A stretch of DNA of 64,000 bases, from the NCBI RefSeq assembly GCF_036170895.1, contig NZ_CP108036.1:1674001-1738000 (forward strand). Direction: 5' to 3'. Position 1 is the first letter of the stretch; every line of letters begins with the position of its first letter. The position numbers and the translations under genes are program-made. The notes under the pieces were generated by a model. It saw only the letters and a list, made by a program, of their open reading frames with translations, was not told the DNA's origin and searched no databases. Origin of the DNA: Streptomyces erythrochromogenes. GTDB taxonomy: Bacteria; Actinomycetota; Actinomycetes; Streptomycetales; Streptomycetaceae. This document shows positions 1 to 8,305 of the stretch, piece after piece.

Positions 1-1107
1 ACGGTGCTGCTGGCGGACGACCTGACCCCGCGGGGCGCGGGGCAGGTGGTGCTGATCTTCACCGTGCTGTTCTGGATGTACGGGGGCTACGCGCACCTGA
101 CCAACCAGGTGCCGCCGGACCGGACCGTCCGGCGCGTGCTGCTCATGCTGGCCATGGGCGCGTTCATGGTGTGCGCGCTGGCCGTGCCCACCGCTTTCGG
201 GGCGGGCGGCGTCGCGTTCGGCCTGGGGTACCTGCTGGTCGTACTCGTCCACGGAGCGCTGTTCACGCAGGCGCACGGCCGCGGGGTGCTCTGGTTCGCG
301 CTGCCCAACGTGCTGTGCGCGCTGGCGGTGACGGCCGCCGGGTTCTTCGACGGGCTGCCGGCCTGGGGACTGTGGCTGCTGGCGCTGCTGCTCCAGTTCG
401 TGACGCCGATGGTCGTGCAGCGGGTCGCGGCGAGCGGGGCCGCGGCGCAGCTGGAGACGGCCGAGCAGACGGTCGGCGACCAGCTCGGCGGGATGAACGC
501 GGCGCACCTGGTGGAGCGGCACGGTCTGCTGCTGATCATCGTCTTCGGCGAGTCGGTGATCGCGATCGGCATCGGGGTGGGTTCGCTGCCGCTGTCCGCC
601 GGCATCGCGGGCGGCGCCTTCCTCGCGCTCACGATCGCGTCCGCGATGTGGTGGATGTACTTCGTGCGCGACGAGGGCCGGGCCGAGGAGGTCTTCGCGC
701 AGACCCCGCCGGAGCGGCGTTTCAAGCTGGCGATGGGGGCGTACTACTACGCCTTCCTGCCCGTGCTGCTGGGCATCGCCGTCTTCGCGGCCGGTGTGAA
801 GAAGACGATCGGGCACCTCGGGGAGCACCTGCACACCGGCCCGGCGGTCGCGCTGGCCGGCGGGGTCGCCCTCTACCTGGCCGGGAACCTGGTCTTCCGT
901 GCGGTGCTGGGCATCGGGCCGGCCCGCTACCGCGCGACGGCGCTGGTGCTCGCGCTCGCCACGGTGCCCGTGGGGACCGGCTGGACGGGAGCCGGCCAGC
1001 TGGTGGCCCTGGCGGTCGTCCTGGTGGGCGCGGTGGTCGCCGAGGGCGGCCGCTCCCCCGCCGCGCAGGCGCGGGGAACGGCCGCCGAGAGCGTCACGGG
1101 CAGCTGA
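1..1107 (+). CDS. Low temperature requirement protein A (LtrA) family membrane protein, 5' truncated by the window
   Basis: The reading frame is open from the first base, so the true start lies to the left and at least 368 residues are present. The protein is almost entirely hydrophobic, with about nine to ten membrane segments separated by short charged loops. The part reading LLIIVFGESVIAIGIGVG (around 540-595) carries the conserved GES-type signature of LtrA proteins. The family was named from a Listeria cold-growth mutant and its biochemical role is not settled. The 3' end overlaps the convergent FabH-like gene by 14 bp, so there is no room for a conventional terminator between them. The family call is good; the function is not known. 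Confidence 0.85.
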   Translation, partial: TVLLADDLTPRGAGQVVLIFTVLFWMYGGYAHLTNQVPPDRTVRRVLLMLAMGAFMVCALAVPTAFGAGGVAFGLGYLLVVLVHGALFTQAHGRGVLWFALPNVLCALAVTAAGFFDGLPAWGLWLLALLLQFVTPMVVQRVAASGAAAQLETAEQTVGDQLGGMNAAHLVERHGLLLIIVFGESVIAIGIGVGSLPLSAGIAGGAFLALTIASAMWWMYFVRDEGRAEEVFAQTPPERRFKLAMGAYYYAFLPVLLGIAVFAAGVKKTIGHLGEHLHTGPAVALAGGVALYLAGNLVFRAVLGIGPARYRATALVLALATVPVGTGWTGAGQLVALAVVLVGAVVAEGGRSPAAQARGTAAESVTGS

Positions 1108-2035
1108 TGACCTGGCCGGCGTAGGAGAGGTTGCCGCCGAAGCCGAAGAGGAGGACCGGGGCGCCGGAGGGGATCTCGCCGCGCTGGACCAGCTTCGACA
1201 GGGCCATGGGGATGCTGGCCGCCGAGGTGTTGCCGGATTCGACGACGTCGCGGGCGACGACGGCGTTGACCGCGCCGATCTTGGCGGCGAGCGGCTCGAT
1301 GATGCGCAGGTTCGCCTGGTGGAGGACGACCGCGGCCAGTTCCTCGGGGGTGATCCCGGCCTTCTCGCACACCTTGCGGGCGAGCGGCGGGAGCTGGCTG
1401 GTGGTCCAGCGGTAGACGGACTGGCCCTCCTGCGCGAAGACCGGCGGCGAGCCCTCGATGCGGACCGCGTTGCCCATCTCCGGGACCGAGCCCCACAGCA
1501 CGGGGCCGATGCCCGGCTCCTCGCAGGCCTCGACGACGGCCGCGCCGGCGCCGTCGCCGGTGAGCACGCAGGTGGTGCGGTCGGTCCAGTCGGTGATCTC
1601 GGCCATCTTGTCGGCGCCGATGACCAGCGCGCGGGTGGCGGAACCGGCCCGGATGGCGTGGTCGGCCGTGGCCAGGGCGTGGGTGAAGCCCGAGCAGACG
1701 ACGTTGATGTCCATGACGGCGGGGCTGCCGCCCATGCCCAGCTTGGCGGCGACGCGCGCGGCCATGTTGGGCGAGCGGTCGATCGCGGTGGAGGTGGCGA
1801 CCAGGACGAGGTCGATGTCGTCCGGGGTCAGGCCGGCGCCGGCGAGCGCCTTCCCGGCCGCGTGGTAGGCGAGCTCGTCGACCGGCTCGTCCGGGCCCGC
1901 GACGTGGCGGGTGCGGATGCCGACGCGGGAACGGATCCACTCGTCGGTGGTGTCGACCATGGCCGCGAGGTCCTCGTTGGTGAGCACTTTCGCGGGCTGG
2001 TAGTGCCCTAGCGCCACCACGCGTGAACCGGTCAT
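1094..2035 (-). CDS. 3-oxoacyl-ACP synthase III (FabH)-like ketosynthase
   Basis: This 313-residue thiolase-fold enzyme condenses an acyl-CoA starter with malonyl-ACP. The Cys-His-Asn triad is complete: Cys114 in VVCSGF, His239 in LHQAN, and Asn269 in SGNTSAASIP. The C-terminal GFGGNLSYAGQ matches the family's closing glycine loop. I chose ATG 2035, which has a purine-rich GAGGGGGG-type site just upstream, over a TTG eight codons earlier (2059). The usual fatty-acid partners (acpP, fabF, fabD) are absent, so this is a stand-alone copy. It could serve a branched or secondary-metabolite starter reaction rather than housekeeping synthesis. Product class is confident; substrate is not. Confidence 0.9.
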   Translation of the reverse strand: MTGSRVVALGHYQPAKVLTNEDLAAMVDTTDEWIRSRVGIRTRHVAGPDEPVDELAYHAAGKALAGAGLTPDDIDLVLVATSTAIDRSPNMAARVAAKLGMGGSPAVMDINVVCSGFTHALATADHAIRAGSATRALVIGADKMAEITDWTDRTTCVLTGDGAGAAVVEACEEPGIGPVLWGSVPEMGNAVRIEGSPPVFAQEGQSVYRWTTSQLPPLARKVCEKAGITPEELAAVVLHQANLRIIEPLAAKIGAVNAVVARDVVESGNTSAASIPMALSKLVQRGEIPSGAPVLLFGFGGNLSYAGQVISCP

Positions 2036-2240
2036 GGGCGGGTCCCCCCTCGTAGGCAAGTCAGGATCACCCAGCTTTGCCTGCTACCGGTGGGTACGGG
2101 TGCGTGTGACCCGACAGGATTCCGGCCCCTGATTTTGGAGCTTCCCGAGGAGCCCCCTGCCCGGGACCAGGTCGGATGCGGAACCGCGAGAATGAATACG
2201 TCGGGCATCGGCGAGAAACAGAAGGGGTGGGCTGATCACC

Positions 2241-3068
2241 ATGGGACGGGTCACCGAGCGCCGTCGCGTCGTCCGGATCCGGAACGGCGGGGCGGGTGTC
2301 CGCCCGGACACACTGGTGGCCGAGGAGCCGCTGGAGATACGGCTGAACGGCAGGCCGCTGGCCATCACGATGCGCACGCCGGGTGACGACTTCGCCCTGG
2401 CGGTGGGCTTCCTGGTGAGCGAGGGGGTGCTCGGCGCTGCGTCCGACGTCCAGGCGGTCACCTACTGCGAGGGGGCGACGCAGGACGGTTCGAACACCTA
2501 CAACGTGGTCAACGTGCAGCTGGCGCCCGGGGTCCCGGTACCGGACATCACGCTGGAGCGGAACGTCTACACCACCTCGTCCTGCGGGCTGTGCGGGAAG
2601 GCCAGCCTGGACGCGGTCCGGACGGCGAGCCGCTTCCCCGGGGTCGCCGCCGATCCGGTACAGGTGCCGGCGGAGGTCCTCACCGGGCTCCCGGACCGGC
2701 TGCGCGCGGCCCAGAAGGTCTTCGACCGTACGGGCGGCCTGCACGCGGCGGGTCTGTTCACGGCGGAGGGCGAGCTGCTCGACCTGCGCGAGGACGTGGG
2801 CCGGCACAACGCGGTGGACAAGATCGTCGGCCGTGCGCTCCAGGCGGGACGGCTCCCGCTGACGGGGGCGGTCCTGCTGGTGTCGGGCCGGGCCTCCTTC
2901 GAGCTCGCGCAGAAGGCCGTGATGGCGGGCATCCCGGTGCTGGCGGCGGTCTCGGCGCCGTCCTCGCTCGCGGTGGACCTGGCGCTGGAGTCGGGCATGA
3001 CCCTGGTCGGCTTCCTGCGGGGCCCGGACATGAACATCTACGCGGGCGAGGAGCGGATCACCCTGTAG
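2241..3068 (+). CDS. fdhD: Formate dehydrogenase accessory sulfurtransferase FdhD
   Basis: FdhD moves sulfur from a cysteine desulfurase to the bis-MGD molybdenum cofactor of formate dehydrogenase, which needs the sulfido ligand for activity. The 275-residue protein carries the CxxC sulfur-relay motif as [12 protein letters not shown] (Cys115 and Cys118). It also has the conserved blocks [24 protein letters not shown] and [12 protein letters not shown]. The start at ATG 2241 follows a GAAGGGG ribosome-binding site. No formate dehydrogenase gene is visible nearby, so the client enzyme must be encoded elsewhere. The 3' end overlaps the convergent small membrane protein gene by 11 bp. Confidence 0.95.
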   Translation: MGRVTERRRVVRIRNGGAGVRPDTLVAEEPLEIRLNGRPLAITMRTPGDDFALAVGFLVSEGVLGAASDVQAVTYCEGATQDGSNTYNVVNVQLAPGVPVPDITLERNVYTTSSCGLCGKASLDAVRTASRFPGVAADPVQVPAEVLTGLPDRLRAAQKVFDRTGGLHAAGLFTAEGELLDLREDVGRHNAVDKIVGRALQAGRLPLTGAVLLVSGRASFELAQKAVMAGIPVLAAVSAPSSLAVDLALESGMTLVGFLRGPDMNIYAGEERITL

Positions 3069-3534
3069 CGGCGCGCCGGAACAGCTCCGCGGCACCGCGC
3101 TTGTAGCCGAGGAACGTGGCCCGCACGTCGCCGCCGTCGCCCGTGGTGCCCCCCTTGCCGGTGCCGCTCAGCAGGAACCAGTCGGTGCACTCCTGTATCG
3201 CGGGGGTTCCGTCGGGGCTGAACTTGAGCAGGATCCCCGGGTTTTCGTCAGGGGGGTGGCCGAGGGTCCAGCTCCCCTCGCCGGTGAACACGCCGGGCTT
3301 CTCGCCCCGGGAGCACTCCCAGCCCGAGGCGTCCGAGAGGCGGGCCCGGCCGCCGGCCAGCACCTCCAGCCGCGCTCCGCGGTCGCCGTGCCAGGTCCCG
3401 GTGACGTCCGCCTCCGTCAGCGGCGGGGAGGACTTGCCGCCCAACAGGCCGAAGGCCAGGGCCAGCAGCAACAGCAGGCCGAACAGCACGCTGAGGGCTA
3501 TGGTCACCGCGCGGGCGAGGTTGTAGTCGCGCAC
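3058..3534 (-). CDS. Small membrane-anchored protein of unknown function
   Basis: This 158-residue protein has one strong N-terminal membrane segment (residues about 11-31, Leu/Ala rich) and an exported-looking C-terminal domain with two cysteines (in WECSRGE and QECTDWF) that could pair outside the cell. I do not recognise the domain. The pattern [19 protein letters not shown] resembles small beta-rich lipocalin-like surface domains, but that is a guess. The start lies one base after the stop of the ferredoxin-like gene on the same strand, so it is almost certainly translated from the mRNA of the transporter/ferredoxin unit. Confidence 0.7.
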   Translation of the reverse strand: MRDYNLARAVTIALSVLFGLLLLLALAFGLLGGKSSPPLTEADVTGTWHGDRGARLEVLAGGRARLSDASGWECSRGEKPGVFTGEGSWTLGHPPDENPGILLKFSPDGTPAIQECTDWFLLSGTGKGGTTGDGGDVRATFLGYKRGAAELFRRAATG

Positions 3535-3535
3535 G

Positions 3536-3970
3536 TCAGCGCCCCCGGCGGGGGCGGCGGCCGGTGTTGGCCGGCGGCTTCGGGGCCGGCGGGTCGATGC
3601 GGTGGAGGTCCAGGGTGGCCGGGAGCGGGGTGGCGCCCGGGCCGCCGGATTCGGCCCAGGCGATGATCTCGTCCGTGGCGGTGTCGTCGAGGGCCCAGCC
3701 GAACCACACCGCGCGGGCGCCGCGGCGGCGGGCTTCGGTGGTGGGCTGGACCACGATGACGTTGGCCTGGGCGCAGGGGCCGAGGCAGTCGCTCGTACGG
3801 ACGGCCAGCCGGCCCCCGGAGGCGGCCGCGGCCTCGCGCAGCCGGGCGAGCTGGCCGGCGTGGTCGGAGCCGGGGTTCTTGCGGGGGTCGCCGCAGCAGC
3901 AGCCGCGGCAGACCACCAGGGTGCAGGGGCGTTCGGCGTGGGCGCCGAGCGGGCGTATCCAGGTCACCAC
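3536..3970 (-). CDS. Thioredoxin-like [2Fe-2S] ferredoxin domain protein
   Basis: This 144-residue protein has the cysteine layout of thioredoxin-fold [2Fe-2S] ferredoxins: an N-terminal cluster CRGCCCGDP (Cys21, 24, 25, 26) and a second pair in DCLGPCAQAN (Cys62, Cys66). NVIVVQP follows the second pair. Such proteins are electron carriers or cluster carriers, and many actinobacterial members have no known partner. Start is GTG 3970, six bases after the transporter stop, with another GTG one codon in. The C-terminus is a Pro/Arg-rich tail. It lies between the transporter and the small membrane protein in a probable three-gene operon. Confidence 0.8.
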   Translation of the reverse strand: MVTWIRPLGAHAERPCTLVVCRGCCCGDPRKNPGSDHAGQLARLREAAAASGGRLAVRTSDCLGPCAQANVIVVQPTTEARRRGARAVWFGWALDDTATDEIIAWAESGGPGATPLPATLDLHRIDPPAPKPPANTGRRPRRGR

Positions 3971-3976
3971 CGCACG

Positions 3977-5017
3977 TTACCGGCCCTGGGGAGCCACCTG
4001 TTGGGACGAGCGGGAGACCTCCGCCACACGGTCGGCGGCGAGTTCGGGCAGGGGGTCCTCCGCGCGGCGCCGGGCGAGGACCGCGCAGACCATCAGCTGC
4101 ATCTGGTGGAAGAGCATCAGCGGGAGCACGGCCAGGCCGGCCTGGGCCCCGAACAGCACGCTGGCCATGGGAAGTCCGGCGGCCAGGCTCTTCTTCGACC
4201 CGGCGAACTGGATCGCGATGCGGTCCTCGCGGCCGAAGCCGAGGCGGGCCGCGCCGTACCAGGTGACGAGCAGCATGACCGTGAGGAGTACGGCTTCCAG
4301 GAGCATCAGCGCGCCCAGGCGCAGCGGGCTCACCTGCTGCCAGATGCCGGCGACCACGCCCGCGCTGAAGGCGGTGTAGACGACGAGCAGGATCGAGCCG
4401 CGGTCGACGTACCCGAGGGTCTTCTTGTGGCGGGTGAGGAAGCCGCCGACCCAGCGACGCAGGGCCTGGCCCAGGAGGAAGGGCAGCAGGAGCTGGAGGG
4501 TGATCTTGAGGAGGGAGTCGAGGGAGAAGCCGCCCGTGCGGCCGCCGAGCAGGACGGCGGCGAGGAGGGGGGTGAGCACGATGCCGGCCAGGCTGGAGAA
4601 GGAGCCGGCGCAGATCGCGGCGGGGACGTTGCCGCGGGCGATCGAGGTGAAGGCGATGGAGGACTGGACGGTCGAGGGGACAAGGCAGAGGAAGAGCAGG
4701 CCGCTCTGGAGCGCGGGCGGCAGGAGGCCGGGGGCGAGGGCGCACAGGGCCAGGCCGAGGACCGGGAAGAGCAGGAAGGTGCAGGTGAGCACGGTGAGAT
4801 GCAGCCGCCAGTGGCGCAGGCCGTCGAGTGCCTCGCGGGTGGAGAGCCGGGCGCCGTAGAGGAAGAAGAGGAGGGCCACGGCCGCGGTGGCGGCGGCGCC
4901 GGCGGCCGTGGCGGCCGTGCCGCGGGCCGGGTACAGGGCGGCGAGGCCGACGGTGGCGAGCAGGGCCAGGATGTACGGGTCCAGGGGGAGCCAGGCGGGG
5001 AGGTGCGGGCGGCGCAT
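3977..5017 (-). CDS. Bile acid:sodium symporter (SBF/YfeH-like) family transporter
   Basis: This 346-residue membrane protein has about ten helices. It shows the SBF/YfeH signatures VPSTVQSSIAFTSIARGN near the middle and FAGSKKSLAAGLPMASVLF in the C-terminal half; the latter corresponds to the cross-over region that binds ions in this fold. These proteins take up organic anions with sodium, but the bacterial substrate is usually unknown. Translation starts at ATG 5017 and the gene heads a unit with the ferredoxin and small membrane protein genes. It is divergent from the LysR gene at 5173, across 155 bp that hold an operator-like inverted repeat, so LysR control is likely. Confidence 0.85.
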   Translation of the reverse strand: MRRPHLPAWLPLDPYILALLATVGLAALYPARGTAATAAGAAATAAVALLFFLYGARLSTREALDGLRHWRLHLTVLTCTFLLFPVLGLALCALAPGLLPPALQSGLLFLCLVPSTVQSSIAFTSIARGNVPAAICAGSFSSLAGIVLTPLLAAVLLGGRTGGFSLDSLLKITLQLLLPFLLGQALRRWVGGFLTRHKKTLGYVDRGSILLVVYTAFSAGVVAGIWQQVSPLRLGALMLLEAVLLTVMLLVTWYGAARLGFGREDRIAIQFAGSKKSLAAGLPMASVLFGAQAGLAVLPLMLFHQMQLMVCAVLARRRAEDPLPELAADRVAEVSRSSQQVAPQGR

Positions 5018-5134
5018 GCGCGGTGCTCACTTGCTGTCGGGGCGGGTGGGACCGGGTGCTCTCCGTCCCTTCACGGTGTCCCTCCATGGTCGGGCCCCTC
5101 CGGTCATCGGGAAACCCGTACACCGCTCTCACTG

Positions 5135-5153
5135 TCATCACGTATCGCGATGA
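5135..5153. promoter_or_regulatory. Probable LysR operator between the transporter unit and the LysR gene
   Basis: A perfect inverted repeat TCATC-N9-GATGA lies 19 bp before the LysR start codon. Its core (5138-5150) fits the classical T-N11-A LysR box. Position in a divergent LysR/target spacer is the usual place for the recognition site. Protein binding is inferred. Confidence 0.6.
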
Positions 5154-5172
5154 ACGGACCTAGGATGGGGGG

Positions 5173-6024
5173 ATGTACGACCCGGTGCAGTTGCGGACGT
5201 TCCTCACTGTGGCCCAGACGCTGAGCTTCACGCAGGCCGCGGGGCGTCTCGGGGTACGGCAGTCCACGGTCAGCCAGCACGTGCGGCGGCTGGAGGAGGC
5301 GACCGGGCGGCCGCTGTTCCTGCGGGACACGCACAGTGTGGAGCTGACGGAGGACGGCGAGGCGATGCTCGGCTTCGCGCGCACGATCCTGGAGGCGCAC
5401 GAGCGGGCGGCGGCCTTCTTCACGGGCACGCGGCTGCGGGGGCGGCTGCGGTTCGGGGCCTCGGAGGACTTCGTGCTGTCGCGGCTTCCGGAGATCCTGG
5501 AGGGGTTCCGGCACGAGCATCCCGAGGTGGACCTGGAACTGTCGGTGGAGCTGTCGGGCACGCTGCACGAGCGGCTGGACGCGGGGCGCCTGGACCTGGT
5601 GCTGGCGAAGCGGCGGGGGCCCGGGGACGAGCGGGGCCGCCTGGTCTGGCGGGACCGGATGGTGTGGATCGGCGCGGAGGGGCTGCGGGTGGATCCCGAG
5701 CGGCCGGTTCCGCTGATCGTCTTCCCGCCGCCGGGCATCACCCGGGCGCGCGCCCTGGAGGTGCTGGAACGGGACGGCCGGGCGTGGCGGATCGCGTGTA
5801 CGAGCGGCAGCCTGAGCGGCCTGGTGGCGGCGGCCCGGGCCGGGCTGGGGGTGATGGCGCACACCCGGGGGCTGGTCCCGCCGGGTCTGGTGCGGGTGGG
5901 CGGGCTGCCCGAGCTGGGGCCGGTGGAGTTCGCGCTGGTGCGCGGGCCGCGTGCGTCGCCCGCGGCCGAGGCCCTGGCGGCGGCGGTCCTCTCCGGAGCG
6001 GACCGGCTCACCCGCACCGGCTGA
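5173..6024 (+). CDS. LysR-family transcriptional regulator
   Basis: This 283-residue protein has the standard LysR N-terminal winged helix-turn-helix (residues 1-60: FLTVAQTLSFTQAAGRLGVR, QSTVSQHVRRLEE, FLRDTHSVELTEDGE). A periplasmic-binding-like effector domain follows (about 90-283). It is divergent from the SBF transporter, which makes that unit the likeliest target, with an organic anion or its metabolite as co-inducer. The start ATG 5173 is 19 bp from an inverted repeat with a T-N11-A core. The protein is slightly shorter than typical LysR proteins (about 300). Confidence 0.93.
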   Translation: MYDPVQLRTFLTVAQTLSFTQAAGRLGVRQSTVSQHVRRLEEATGRPLFLRDTHSVELTEDGEAMLGFARTILEAHERAAAFFTGTRLRGRLRFGASEDFVLSRLPEILEGFRHEHPEVDLELSVELSGTLHERLDAGRLDLVLAKRRGPGDERGRLVWRDRMVWIGAEGLRVDPERPVPLIVFPPPGITRARALEVLERDGRAWRIACTSGSLSGLVAAARAGLGVMAHTRGLVPPGLVRVGGLPELGPVEFALVRGPRASPAAEALAAAVLSGADRLTRTG

Positions 6025-6279
6025 CCGCCCCGCCCCGGTGGACCCCGCGCCGGTGGACCGCTGGGCCGCCCCTCGTACCGCTCGGCGGACCCCGGCAGGG
6101 CGCCCGCCGGACCACCCGGCAGGCCGCCCGCCGGACACCCGCCAGACCCCCGGCGCGCCGTCCGGCGCACCTGCCGGACACCCGGCGCACGGGAGCGACC
6201 GCCGGGCGCACACCGGGCCGCCCGCGCCCTCTGACCCGCACGTCAGCGGCGTGAACCGCGTGATCACTGGGGAGGTCTT

Positions 6280-8181
6280 GTGGAGGTATCCGAACGTCGA
6301 TCAACCCCCCTTGACGCTGAGGTACGTTCACCGCGGCGCGCGGAGAGGAGCGGGGCCTTGCGCGAGATCACCGTCCCACCGATCATCACGGGCGCGCCCG
6401 TCGGCGGGCTGGCCGACGTCGTCTTCCAGCACGCCCGGGAGGAGCCGGACCGGGTGGTCCTCGGCCGGAAGACCGACGGGGTGTGGCGGGACGTGACCTC
6501 CGGCGAGCTGGCCGCCGAGGTGCTCGCGCTCGCCAAGGGGCTGCTGGCCCAGGGGGTGCGCTTCGGGGACCGGGTGGCCGTCATGTCCCGGACCCGGTAC
6601 GAGTTCACGCTCTTCGACTTCGCCCTGTGGGCGATCGGCGCCCAGCCCGTCCCCGTCTACCCGACCTCCTCCACCGAGCAGGTGCACTGGATCCTCTACG
6701 ACACCGACTGCACGGCCTGTGTCGTGGAGAACGAGGACCAGGCCATGACGGTGGGGTCGGTCATCGACCGGCTCCCCCACCTGAGACTGCTGTGGCAGCT
6801 GGACGCCGGGGCCGTGGACGCGCTCGTCGCCGACGGCCGGTCGGTCGCCGAGGACGTCGTGCACCGCCACCGCGGCGCGGTGACTCCCGACGCGACGGCG
6901 ACCGTGATCTACACCTCGGGGACCACCGGCCGCCCCAAGGGGTGCGTGCTCACGCACGCGAACTTCATGTACGAGACCGACACCCTGGTGGCCCGCTGGG
7001 AGTCGGTGTTCCAGGGCCGGCAGGGCGACCGGCCGTCGACGCTGCTCTTCCTGCCGCTGGCCCACGTCTTCGGACGGATGGTGGAGGTGGCGGCCGTCCG
7101 GGCGCGGGTCAAGCTCGGGCACCAGCCGGTGCTGGCGGCGGCCGAGCTGGTGCCGGACCTCGCGGCGTTCCGGCCGACCTTCGTGCTCGGCGTCCCCTAC
7201 GTCTTCGAGAAGGTCTTCGCGGCCGCCCGCCGCAAGGCGGAGGCGGAGGGGCGTACGGGGCCCTTCGACCGGGCCGTGGAGACTGCCGTGCGGTACGCGG
7301 AGGCGCGCGAGCAGAAGGCCTTCGGCACCGGGCCGGGCCCCTCGACGGCGCTGCGGATGGAGCACCAGCTCTTCGAGAAGCTCGTCTACGGCAAGGTCCG
7401 CGAGGCGATGGGCGGGCAGGTGCGGTACGCCATGTCGGGCGGGTCCGCGATGTCGCGCCGCCTCGGGCTGTTCTTCGACGGCGCCGGGATCACGGTGTTC
7501 GAGGGGTACGGGCTGACCGAGTCCTGCGCGGCCGCCACGGCGAACCCCCCGGAGGCGACGAAGTACGGGACGGTGGGCCGGCCGATCCCTGGCAGCACGG
7601 TGCACATCGCGGACGACGGGGAGGTCTGGCTGCACGGCGGGCACATCTTCTCCGGGTACCTGGGCGACCCGCGGGCCACGGAGGCGGTGCTGCGGGGCGG
7701 CTGGCTGGCGACCGGGGACCTGGGGCGGCTGGACGAGGACGGCTACCTGACCATCACCGGGCGCAAGAAGGACATCCTGGTGACGTCCAACGGCAAGAGC
7801 GTCGCCCCGGCGGCGCTGGAGGAGCGGGTCCGTTCGCACCCGCTGGTGGCGCAGTGCGTGCTGGTGGGCAACGACCGGCCGTACGTCGCGGCGCTGCTCA
7901 CCCTGGACACGGAGGGGATAGCGCACTGGCTGTCGATGCGCGGCAGACCGCAGATGCCGGCCGCGGACCTGGTGAGCGACCCGGAGCTGACGGCGGAGGT
8001 CCGCCGGGCGGTGGTGGCCGCCAACACCCTGGTGTCACAGGCGGAGGCGATCCGCACCTTCCGCGTGCTGGGCGAGCAGTTCACGGAGGAGCGGGGGCTG
8101 CTGACCCCTTCGCTGAAGCTCAAGCGCCGGGCGATCGAGAAGGCCTACGAGAAGGAGGTCGCCGCGCTCTACCGGACGTGA
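6280..8181 (+). CDS. Long-chain fatty acid–CoA ligase (AMP-forming, FadD15 type)
   Basis: This 633-residue adenylate-forming enzyme activates a carboxylic acid to acyl-AMP and then acyl-CoA. It has the P-loop YTSGTTGRPKG (about 212-220), the A5 motif FEGYGLTESCA and the hinge and C-terminal ITGRKKDILVTSNGK block with the catalytic Lys region. I chose GTG 6280 because GGGGAGG lies five bases before it. A TTG at 6358 (giving LREITVPP) is an alternative. The overall layout matches the actinobacterial FadD15-like group, membrane-associated acyl-CoA synthetases. It directly precedes the transporter operon, which raises the possibility that the transporter supplies an acid substrate; that link is only positional. 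Confidence 0.88.
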   Translation: MEVSERRSTPLDAEVRSPRRAERSGALREITVPPIITGAPVGGLADVVFQHAREEPDRVVLGRKTDGVWRDVTSGELAAEVLALAKGLLAQGVRFGDRVAVMSRTRYEFTLFDFALWAIGAQPVPVYPTSSTEQVHWILYDTDCTACVVENEDQAMTVGSVIDRLPHLRLLWQLDAGAVDALVADGRSVAEDVVHRHRGAVTPDATATVIYTSGTTGRPKGCVLTHANFMYETDTLVARWESVFQGRQGDRPSTLLFLPLAHVFGRMVEVAAVRARVKLGHQPVLAAAELVPDLAAFRPTFVLGVPYVFEKVFAAARRKAEAEGRTGPFDRAVETAVRYAEAREQKAFGTGPGPSTALRMEHQLFEKLVYGKVREAMGGQVRYAMSGGSAMSRRLGLFFDGAGITVFEGYGLTESCAAATANPPEATKYGTVGRPIPGSTVHIADDGEVWLHGGHIFSGYLGDPRATEAVLRGGWLATGDLGRLDEDGYLTITGRKKDILVTSNGKSVAPAALEERVRSHPLVAQCVLVGNDRPYVAALLTLDTEGIAHWLSMRGRPQMPAADLVSDPELTAEVRRAVVAANTLVSQAEAIRTFRVLGEQFTEERGLLTPSLKLKRRAIEKAYEKEVAALYRT

Positions 8182-8213
8182 ACCGTGTTTCCGGAGCACG
8201 GGATCAGCGCATC

Positions 8214-8259
8214 TGACGGTTCATCACTTCACCTCGCCATGGATATTGACGATCCGTCA
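8214..8259. promoter_or_regulatory. Operator-like TGACG repeats upstream of the ABC transporter operon
   Basis: CTGACGG occurs at 8213-8219, followed by TTCATCA. A second block, TGACG-ATC-CGTCA (8247-8259), is a perfect 5-bp inverted repeat. Both lie 50-90 bp before the substrate-binding-protein start. Repeated half-sites at this position suggest a regulator-binding region. No specific regulator can be named. Confidence 0.45.
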
Positions 8260-8305
8260 GGTCACACACAGAATGCGGGGATTCCGACCGGAGGGGATCC
8301 CCGAA

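Noticed and set aside
6025..6279. Possible small gene between the LysR and acyl-CoA ligase genes
   Set aside because: Frames here are Pro/Arg/Gly-rich, made of repeated GCCGGACACC-type words, and lack a supported start. No protein feature is seen.
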